Source: Clostridia bacterium (GTDB lineage Bacteria; Bacillota; Clostridia; Oscillospirales; Acutalibacteraceae). Taken from it: a DNA stretch of 32,938 bases. The DNA is taken from the NCBI GenBank assembly GCA_017434855.1, contig JAFRUA010000041.1:1-32938 (forward strand), written 5' to 3'. Shown here in pieces: positions 27,210 to 32,938 of this stretch. The stretch's first letter is position 1. Each line of letters opens with the position of its first letter. Made by a program: the position numbers and the translations under genes. A model generated the notes under the pieces. It was not told where the DNA came from, did no database searches, and saw only the letters and a list, made by a program, of their open reading frames with translations.

Positions 27210-30146
27210 ATGCCAAACAGCAGTGAAAAAGCCGGAAAGATCCGCACGTTCTTCCACGAAGTCAGGACACACTGGAAGACGCCGCCGGAGGGCAAGTATG
27301 TCCCGTACCGAGAGTACAAGGACATTTTCCTTTCGGTCGGCTTCAACTACACGGGAAACAAGTTGCTGGAATACATCGTGTTCGCGGCGTCTTGTTACCT
27401 GATGATGTATCATTACAAGCTGCCGTATCTGACGTATTCCATCATCAACATCATCAATATGCCGCTCAACTACATCTGGACGATGATGACGTGGTATATC
27501 GCAGACAACCTCGGTTTCATGCCGAAGAAGAATGAGCGAAAGCTTTACGGCGTATACTTCGCGCTCATTGTGATCGGTTTGGGGCTGATCGTGCTGAATC
27601 CTGCCGCGCTTTTCAATCCCGCGTCCGGCTTCGTCCGCTACATCAACTCATTAGAGGGCATCAACCTTTCGTCCGCGTTCAAGATTCTCGGCACACACAT
27701 CCTGTGGAACGGCTGGTTCGGTGCGCGCAACATCTTCTGGCGCAAAAAGCTGATTCCAAAATACGGGCGCTACAAATACAGCCTGTACTGCAATGCCATC
27801 CCGAAGTGCGTCATGGTCATCCTGATCGGCTGGTTGCCGTTCTATAACATCCCCGACGTCATTACCCGCGTCTGGGTCGCGAACCTGATGTTTGCCATTT
27901 ACAACCTCTTCCCGTTTGACAACACCCTGGAGGTCTGTGCGCAAAACATCAGCCCGGACGTCCGCGAGCGCATCTGGGTCCGCACCATCCCGATCAAGCT
28001 CTCGCACTTCATTCACTCCATTTTGTCGATTTTGCTGCCGGTTTTCATCGGCATGCTGCGCTACAAATGGGAAGACATCAATCTGTTCAAATGGATTTTG
28101 CCCGGCTTCTTCGTCACCAGCGTCCTCATCACAATGATCTTTGCCAGGCGCATCAAAGAGCGTATCCCGCAGCCGCCGCTGGAAAAGAAGGTCCAGATCA
28201 ATTTCTGGGACGGCATGTTCGGCGTCATGCGCAACAAATACAAATGGGTCACCACCGTCGTCAACCTGATCGACGCGCTGGGCAACGGGATGCTTCCCTT
28301 TGTGACGGTGCTGTATCTTTACACCTTCCGTCTGACCGGCTTGCTTTACAGTTTGCTGTTTGTGCTGGTCTCGTTTGCCGGCACGCCGCCCGATTTCTTC
28401 GCGCCGTACTTCCTCAAGCGCTTCACTTACAAACAGATCATGATTTTCTATCAGGTTTCACGGGCGATCGGCAACACGATCATCGTGCTTGCGTTCCTGT
28501 TCTTTGGCAATCAGGTCACCTTGTGCGGCACCATCTGCGTGATTGCTTTGATCCTGATGGAAATGACCAAAACCATTCCGACCACCGCCGGTCACGATAT
28601 GGACATCCGTATCAATGACTATCAGATGTATTTGTCCGGCGAACGGCTGGAAAACTTTTCCGGCGTGTTCGGCTGGTTCACCGGGCCGATCACCTCGTTC
28701 GTCGGTCTGATCATTCCGATCATGCTGTTGAAATACGGCTTCAACAGCAACTGGGACGTGCTGTTTGTGGATTCCTCCCGGATCAAGATCATCGTGATCC
28801 CGATCATCATCGACATCGTCGGCTACCTGTTAATGACCATTCCCTATTTCTTCTGGGACTATGACGACAAGAAGCAGGCCCAGGTCATGGAAATTCTGAA
28901 AGCCAGAGAAGAGGCGACCCACGGCAGTTTGGACGGCTCTGTGGGCGACCCGGGCGAAGATGCCCGGCCCGACGACGAGGCCACGGCGGCAATCACGGCA
29001 GAAGACACCGCCAAGCCGTGGGACACAGACGACCCCAACGACATCTGGCACCGCAAGATCGACGGACTGAAAGCGCCGCTGATCGGCAAGCGGGTTTCCA
29101 ATTTCAAAAAGAAGCGCATCGCGGTCGTGCTCATCCTGACGGTCGCCATCGGCCTGTCCATCTTCTTCTCCGTTCTGGCGCTGCACAACAACACCTTTGA
29201 CTTTGACAAAACGTCAGACGGCTGGGAACTGGTGAAATTCAGCAACCCCGGAGACATCACAGAGCTGACGCTTGACTATGCGAACGGAAACGAAAATAAG
29301 CCGATCACTTCAATTCACGAATATGCGTTCAACTGTGACGACAAACTCATCACCGTCACCATCGGCAAAGACGTCAAAGAGATCGACGGCAAATCTTTCT
29401 ACAGCGTCTGGAACCTGCAAAACATCTTTGTGGACGATGAAAACGAATATTTCTGCGACATCGACGGCGTGCTGTATAACAAGGACATGACCGAAATCAT
29501 CTGCTATCCGGTCGATCACGACAAGTATCTGCGCAAGGTGCACGGCTATGACAATCTGAAAGATGACGACGGCAAGGACATGGAAGAGCTTTGGGGCCCC
29601 ACCGGAACATATGACGAAGCCTTCTATGAAGAATACAACCGCAAGGTGCGCACTTATGTACTTCCGAGCACGGTGACAACCATCGGCGAAATGGCGCTCA
29701 ACTATGCCAACCTGGTCGACATCTATCTGCCGGAAGGACTGACAAGGATCGAGACCCTTGCCATGTTCAAAAGCACCTCGCTGCACGGCATCTACAGCTA
29801 CACCTGCGACGAAGAAAACCTTGACACAAGCGCCGAGGCGATCGGCACCTTCAGCAGCGTCTACCGCTCTTTGCCGGAAGGACTTGAGAGCATCGGCTCC
29901 GATGCATTCAGTTATGACCAGGCGCTTGACTATCTGTATCTTCCCGCCTCGCTCAAAAAAATCGGGCACCACGCGTTCTGGGAGACCTGGTACAAAGACG
30001 GCGGCATCCGCGAGATCAATGCGGCCCTGACCGAAGACGCGTTTGACGACCAGGTGGAGCAGGGCGATCAGTGGCGGCCGCAGTATGACTATCACCTGTT
30101 CAAAAAATCGCTTGCTGTGAATTACGGCGCACAGCGCGCCGAATAA
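27210..30146 (+). CDS. GPH/MFS-type transporter fused to a BspA-like leucine-rich repeat ectodomain
   Basis: A 978-residue fusion. The start is the ATG 27210 (MPNSSEKAGK), 7 bases after GGAAGG; the frame is open upstream but without a start site. Residues about 30-550 hold roughly twelve hydrophobic segments. They end IPYFFWDYDDKKQAQVMEIL, the typical last helix and cytosolic tail of glycoside-pentoside-hexuronide (MFS_2) cation symporters. An acidic cytosolic linker (about 570-630) ends in NFKKKR, followed by a thirteenth helix (about 637-658). The exported C-terminus (about 660-978) has BspA-type LRR_5 units: ITVTIGKDVKEIDGKSF, YVLPSTVTTIGEMALNYA, IYLPEGLTRIETLA and LYLPASLKKIGHHAF. Such a fusion suggests that a solute carrier is tethered to a ligand- or partner-binding surface domain. 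The substrate is unknown, probably a sugar derivative. Confidence 0.85.
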   Translation: MPNSSEKAGKIRTFFHEVRTHWKTPPEGKYVPYREYKDIFLSVGFNYTGNKLLEYIVFAASCYLMMYHYKLPYLTYSIINIINMPLNYIWTMMTWYIADNLGFMPKKNERKLYGVYFALIVIGLGLIVLNPAALFNPASGFVRYINSLEGINLSSAFKILGTHILWNGWFGARNIFWRKKLIPKYGRYKYSLYCNAIPKCVMVILIGWLPFYNIPDVITRVWVANLMFAIYNLFPFDNTLEVCAQNISPDVRERIWVRTIPIKLSHFIHSILSILLPVFIGMLRYKWEDINLFKWILPGFFVTSVLITMIFARRIKERIPQPPLEKKVQINFWDGMFGVMRNKYKWVTTVVNLIDALGNGMLPFVTVLYLYTFRLTGLLYSLLFVLVSFAGTPPDFFAPYFLKRFTYKQIMIFYQVSRAIGNTIIVLAFLFFGNQVTLCGTICVIALILMEMTKTIPTTAGHDMDIRINDYQMYLSGERLENFSGVFGWFTGPITSFVGLIIPIMLLKYGFNSNWDVLFVDSSRIKIIVIPIIIDIVGYLLMTIPYFFWDYDDKKQAQVMEILKAREEATHGSLDGSVGDPGEDARPDDEATAAITAEDTAKPWDTDDPNDIWHRKIDGLKAPLIGKRVSNFKKKRIAVVLILTVAIGLSIFFSVLALHNNTFDFDKTSDGWELVKFSNPGDITELTLDYANGNENKPITSIHEYAFNCDDKLITVTIGKDVKEIDGKSFYSVWNLQNIFVDDENEYFCDIDGVLYNKDMTEIICYPVDHDKYLRKVHGYDNLKDDDGKDMEELWGPTGTYDEAFYEEYNRKVRTYVLPSTVTTIGEMALNYANLVDIYLPEGLTRIETLAMFKSTSLHGIYSYTCDEENLDTSAEAIGTFSSVYRSLPEGLESIGSDAFSYDQALDYLYLPASLKKIGHHAFWETWYKDGGIREINAALTEDAFDDQVEQGDQWRPQYDYHLFKKSLAVNYGAQRAE

Positions 30147-30161
30147 AACGGAGGGGTTTTG

Positions 30162-30992
30162 ATGACTGCCTTCATCAACATTCTGCTCTCATTCGCAATG
30201 ATGTTCGGCGGCCTGTGCTCTCAACTGGATTATGTGATCCGCCCGGCAAGGTACAACGCGCAGACGCTGACCGTCGGCGAGCTTCCGACGCCAGTCGAAG
30301 CGCCGGAGACCGACGCATACATCCAACTGTCAGAGGTCAACATGCACTATCGCATCTACGGAACCGGCAAACCGCCGCTGCTGCTTATCCACGGCAACGG
30401 CGGCAGTGTGAAATCTCTGCAGGAAGCGGCTGCTTATCTTGCCAATGATTTCACCGTCTATCTGCCGGAAAGCCGCTGCCACGGCAGCAGCAGCGACCCC
30501 GGCGAGATCTCTTATCAACTGATGGCAAAGGACCTGAAGGAATTCATTGAAGCGATGGGACTGGAAAAGCCCGTCATCATGGGCCACAGCGACGGCGGCA
30601 TCAACGCCATCACCCTGGCTGCGGAATATCCCGACCTGCCGGGCGCCATCATCGCCTGCGGCGCGAACTCACATCCCAGGACCTTCAAGCCGTACTTCCC
30701 GTTGGGCGTCGCGATCAAGAACCTCTTTCATAAAGACAAGCTCAACGACATGATGCTGACGCTGCCGGATTTTACACCGGAATACCTGTCACGCATCACC
30801 TGCCCCGCCTATATCGTCAGCGGGCAGTTCGACATCATGTGGAACTCTGACACGGTCTATCTGGCCGGCAACATTCCCGGCAGCGACATGACGATCCTGC
30901 GCGGCGAAACACACAGCTCTTATATGTCGCAAAACGGTGAAAAAGCCTATACGCTTGCACACGCCTGGCTCATGGCAAAGGGACTGCTTTGA
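30162..30992 (+). CDS. Membrane-anchored alpha/beta hydrolase
   Basis: A 276-residue alpha/beta hydrolase. The start is the ATG 30162 (6 bases after GGAGGGG); a TTG one codon earlier is less likely. The N-terminal 20 residues (MTAFINILLSFAMMFGGLCS) are a signal anchor, so the catalytic domain faces outside. Fold landmarks are LLLIHGNGGS (oxyanion), VIMGHSDGGINA with nucleophile Ser143, the acid in VSGQFDIMW and the His in GETHSSY. It follows the transporter-LRR gene by 15 bases with no terminator between, so the two form an operon; the esterase may release or trim the solute that the transporter takes up. Substrate unknown. Confidence 0.88.
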   Translation: MTAFINILLSFAMMFGGLCSQLDYVIRPARYNAQTLTVGELPTPVEAPETDAYIQLSEVNMHYRIYGTGKPPLLLIHGNGGSVKSLQEAAAYLANDFTVYLPESRCHGSSSDPGEISYQLMAKDLKEFIEAMGLEKPVIMGHSDGGINAITLAAEYPDLPGAIIACGANSHPRTFKPYFPLGVAIKNLFHKDKLNDMMLTLPDFTPEYLSRITCPAYIVSGQFDIMWNSDTVYLAGNIPGSDMTILRGETHSSYMSQNGEKAYTLAHAWLMAKGLL

Positions 30993-31014
30993 TGCAGCTT
31001 CATGAAACGTACAA

Positions 31015-31056
31015 AAAGACGATCGGCCGCCGCAACGGTGACCGGTCGTCTTTTAT
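31015..31056 (+). terminator. Terminator of the transporter-LRR/hydrolase operon
   Basis: AAAGACGATCGG (31015-31026) pairs with CCGGTCGTCTTT (31042-31053), one G-T position, 15-base loop, followed by TTATA. The next 130 bases up to the promoter at 31189 contain no gene or clear element. Confidence 0.85.
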
Positions 31057-31188
31057 AGCTGCTCTTTCGCCCTTTGTGCTCTCAAATATATGCACAGCAC
31101 AGCCCGCATCATCAAAGGAACGGTTCTGCTTGAAAGGATCCCGCGGAACAATCGCCCTCCTGCTTTTCAAACGGGTAGTTGACGGTTC

Positions 31189-31217
31189 TTGCATTTTTTA
31201 CAAATGTGGTGTATCAT
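31189..31217 (+). promoter_or_regulatory. Promoter of the CE15 gene
   Basis: -35 TTGCAT (31189-31194), 17-base spacer, -10 TATCAT (31212-31217). Confidence 0.6.
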
Positions 31218-31228
31218 TGACATATCAA

Positions 31229-31255
31229 CCAGCCGAGGCCAACAAAAACGGCTGG
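31229..31255 (+). other. Hairpin at the 5' end of the CE15 leader
   Basis: CCAGCCG (31229-31235) pairs with CGGCTGG (31249-31255), 13-base loop. It begins about 11 bases after the -10 box, so it would form the very 5' end of the mRNA; it may stabilise the transcript. No T-run follows, so it is not a terminator. Confidence 0.45.
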
Positions 31256-31283
31256 CCGATCTTCAGATACAGGAGGCGTCGAT

Positions 31284-32324
31284 ATGCTGACCGAACTGCT
31301 GCGGGAACGAAACATACCAAAACTGCTGCCCAAAGAAAAAACGCTGGACGTGCTGCAGCGGGAGGCGTACGGCTATTTGCCGAAGGCGCCCTCTGCGCTG
31401 TCGTTCCGCGTGGAAGAAAACATCATTCCCCGCTTCTGCGGCGGGAACGCCGAGCTGCATCACATCACGGCGTCGTGCACGGTGCGCGGCAAACCGTTCA
31501 GCTTTCCGTTTTCTGCCGTGCTGCCCACAGACGGACGGCGGCACCCGTTCTTTATTCACATCAATTTTCGCGATGCGGTCCCGGACCGCTATATGCCCAC
31601 GGAGGAACTGGTCGACAACGGCTTTGCGGTGCTGTCGTTCTGTTATAAAGACATAACCTCCGACGACGGCGACTTTACGACCGGGCTTGCCGGGCTGCTT
31701 TTTGACGGCGGCAACCGCGCACCGTCCGACCCGGGCAAGGTCGCGCTCTGGGCATGGGCGGCACACCGTGTGATGGACTGGGCCGAAACGCGCACAGACG
31801 CGCTCGACCTTTCGCAAAGCGTCGTTTGCGGCCATTCGCGCCTGGGCAAGACCGCGCTGCTTGCCGCGGCGACCGATCCGCGCTTTGCCTTTGCCTACTC
31901 CAACGATTCCGGCTGCTCCGGCGCGGCGCTGGCACGCGGCACCCGCGGCGAAACCGTGCGCGACATCTGTGAAAAGTTCCCGTTCTGGTTCTGCGAAAAC
32001 TATTATCAATATATTGACAACGAAGCCGACATGCCCTTTGACCAGCACGATCTGATCGCCGCCATCGCGCCGCGGCGTGTTCTGATCGGCAGCGCGTCAG
32101 AAGACACCTGGGCGGACCCGCTGTCGGAGCAGCTTGCCTGTGTTGCGGCGTCGCCTGCGTTTTGCTGCGGCTTTGACGGTCCCGACCGTCCGGCACAGGC
32201 GGGCGAAGCGTTTCTGGATGGCGACGTGGGCTATCACCTGCGCCGCGGCCGGCATTATTTCAGCCGCGCTGACTGGCACCAGCTCATCCGCTTCGTGCGC
32301 CTGCACGGCGGGGAACCTGCTTAA
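31284..32324 (+). CDS. CE15 glucuronoyl esterase-like protein, cytoplasmic
   Basis: A 346-residue carbohydrate esterase family 15 protein. The nucleophile motif GHSRLGKTAL (Ser185) matches the GCSRxGK signature. NDSGCSGAALARGTRGE, PFDQHDLIAAIAPRRVLI, SEDTWADP and the C-terminal HLRRGRHYFSRADW, with the catalytic His, are typical. Known CE15 enzymes cleave the ester between 4-O-methylglucuronic acid on xylan and lignin alcohols. Most are secreted; this one has no signal peptide and would act on imported esters or methyl glucuronates. The ATG 31284 follows AGGAGG. The stop overlaps that of the convergent Dabb gene within TTAA. At 346 residues it is slightly short for the family. Confidence 0.88.
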   Translation: MLTELLRERNIPKLLPKEKTLDVLQREAYGYLPKAPSALSFRVEENIIPRFCGGNAELHHITASCTVRGKPFSFPFSAVLPTDGRRHPFFIHINFRDAVPDRYMPTEELVDNGFAVLSFCYKDITSDDGDFTTGLAGLLFDGGNRAPSDPGKVALWAWAAHRVMDWAETRTDALDLSQSVVCGHSRLGKTALLAAATDPRFAFAYSNDSGCSGAALARGTRGETVRDICEKFPFWFCENYYQYIDNEADMPFDQHDLIAAIAPRRVLIGSASEDTWADPLSEQLACVAASPAFCCGFDGPDRPAQAGEAFLDGDVGYHLRRGRHYFSRADWHQLIRFVRLHGGEPA

Positions 32325-32608
32325 AACTCAAAGTCGCAGGACACGGACGCGCTTCTCACTTCATGCATCCGCTTGCGCACGGGAAGGTGCACCGGATGCG
32401 TCTGATAGGCCCGGAACGATTCCATGCTGTCAAACACGGTGATCAGCGCAAGGTCATAGGAACGTTCGCTGTGCAGAACATCCTGTCCCGCTTCCAGGTC
32501 CAGCATACCTTCGATTTTACCCTTCATCCCGTAAAATGCTTCGACAAGCTGCGGCAGCTCGGGTTTGTATGCTTCTTTGATTTTAAAAAGAACGATGTGG
32601 CGGATCAT
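32321..32608 (-). CDS. Stress-responsive dimeric A/B barrel (Dabb) protein
   Basis: A 95-residue Dabb-domain protein: MIRHIVLFKIKE at the start, LDLEAGQDVLHSERSYDLALITVFDS in the middle (cited as DVLHSERSYDLALITVFDS), then FRAYQTHPVHLPVRK. These features define the dimeric alpha-beta barrel family, whose members bind or transform small hydrophobic molecules; the specific role is unknown. The ATG 32606-32608 follows AAAGGAG. It is convergent with CE15, sharing two bases of stop codon. Confidence 0.9.
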   Translation of the reverse strand: MIRHIVLFKIKEAYKPELPQLVEAFYGMKGKIEGMLDLEAGQDVLHSERSYDLALITVFDSMESFRAYQTHPVHLPVRKRMHEVRSASVSCDFEF

Positions 32609-32643
32609 AAGGTCGTCTCCTTTTTCGGTGGAATATTGCTTTC

Positions 32644-32673
32644 ATTTTATCAGATTCGGGAAGGCTTTGTCAA
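32644..32673 (-). promoter_or_regulatory. Promoter of the Dabb gene
   Basis: Minus strand: -35 TTGACA (32668-32673), 18-base spacer, -10 TAAAAT (32644-32649). Confidence 0.65.
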
Positions 32674-32761
32674 TGACCCCGGAACGTCGAACGGTGAAAA
32701 TGAAGCTCACCCACGGGGCTGCACAACCGCAGGGCGCTGATTCGTATACAAGAGAGAAAAT

Positions 32762-32803
32762 GCCAAAGGAAAAACCACCCGTGTGGGTGGTTTTTCCTTT
32801 GGC
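32762..32803 (-). terminator. 19-bp perfect hairpin next to the tRNA-like end
   Basis: The 19-base arms at 32762-32780 and 32785-32803 are exact reverse complements with a 4-base loop (GTGT/ACAC). Each arm contains a five-base A/T run followed by CCACCC or GGGTGG. On the minus strand the T-run GGTTTTTCC is internal to the second arm, so it works as a terminator for a transcript ending in the tRNA-like CCA. The right arm overlaps the last four bases of that CCA end. Confidence 0.65.
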
Positions 32804-32840
32804 GCCACCTGTTGGACTCGAACCAACGACCCACCGGTCA
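32800..32840 (-). pseudogene. tRNA 3'-end-like fragment
   Basis: Minus strand: a T-arm GTTGG-TTCGAGT-CCAAC (32811-32827), a GGGTC variable-loop-like piece before it, a 7-base acceptor strand AGGTGGC, a discriminator G and CCA (32800-32802). The matching 5' acceptor GCCACCT and a D-arm are not found upstream. The DNA there (32841-32938) is GC-rich with repeated GCGA/GAGC blocks and does not fold into an anticodon arm. It therefore looks like the 3' end of a tRNA, as left by an integrative element or recombination, and not a whole gene. Confidence 0.6.
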
Positions 32841-32938
32841 GAAACATAGTCGCACTGCTTCGCTTGGAGCGCTCGCATTGCTCCTTGTTTCTTCCTGCTC
32901 GCGCACCGCCTGCATCTGCCACCGGCAGCGGCGGTACG

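Noticed and set aside
32740-32938. Complete tRNA gene on the minus strand
   Set aside because: A T-arm, acceptor strand and CCA are present, but no D-arm, anticodon arm or complementary 5' acceptor can be formed within a normal length.
1-32938. CRISPR array
   Set aside because: No regularly spaced direct repeats of 23-40 bases were seen, and no cas-like gene.

Overview
The window looks like a GC-rich chromosomal contig from a low-abundance gut-type Clostridia, probably Oscillospirales/Ruminococcaceae. This is inferred from gene content and not from any search. The indicators are Gram-positive-style Shine-Dalgarno sequences, near-consensus TTGACA/TATAAT promoters, a TPP riboswitch driving a ThiXYZ-type uptake operon, a YtvI-like AI-2E family membrane protein, a BspA-like LRR domain, DUF6273 and BIG2 surface proteins, and an IS1182-type transposase remnant. 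Both ends lie in repeat-like DNA (a transposase tail on the left, a tRNA-3'-end-like segment on the right), which is typical of assembly break points.

Layout. 1-1320: transposase remnant, then the rplM-rpsI ribosomal operon (minus strand). 1320-2000: about 0.7 kb of gene-free DNA with REP-like hairpins. 2000-7140: minus-strand genes for a sugar-phosphate isomerase-like TIM barrel, a secreted metallophosphoesterase flanked by two inverted copies of a modular hairpin repeat, two tandem paralogous membrane-anchored proteins, and a BIG2 surface protein. 7140-9220: two half-size ChrA proteins and an unrecognised conserved protein. 9430-11720: a YjdF-like membrane protein convergent with an AI-2E family protein. 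11800-14470: hom-lysC, the entry to threonine/methionine/lysine synthesis, with a likely internal start for a small LysC subunit. 14530-16580: a large DUF6273 lipoprotein. 16780-19800: a TPP-riboswitch-controlled thiamine-precursor transport operon.

19800-25800: a GH30 glycosidase, an AlaA-like aminotransferase, a small helical protein, and an overlapping two-gene unit of family I.5-like lipase plus GH27 alpha-galactosidase. 25900-27020: a small XRE repressor gene facing an FxLYD-type membrane protein gene across a shared palindromic operator. 27100-31060: a GPH/MFS-type transporter fused to a BspA-like LRR ectodomain, followed by a membrane-anchored alpha/beta hydrolase. 31180-32680: a CE15 glucuronoyl esterase convergent with a Dabb-domain protein. 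The right end holds a tRNA-like 3' fragment and a 19-bp perfect hairpin.

Taken together, GH30, GH27, CE15, the TIM-barrel isomerase, the GPH-like transporter and the alpha/beta hydrolases suggest use of plant cell-wall or glycolipid-derived sugars, although they are dispersed and not one polysaccharide utilisation locus. The most unusual items are the transporter-LRR fusion, the modular inverted repeats around the metallophosphoesterase, the operator between the XRE and FxLYD genes, and the internal lysC start.
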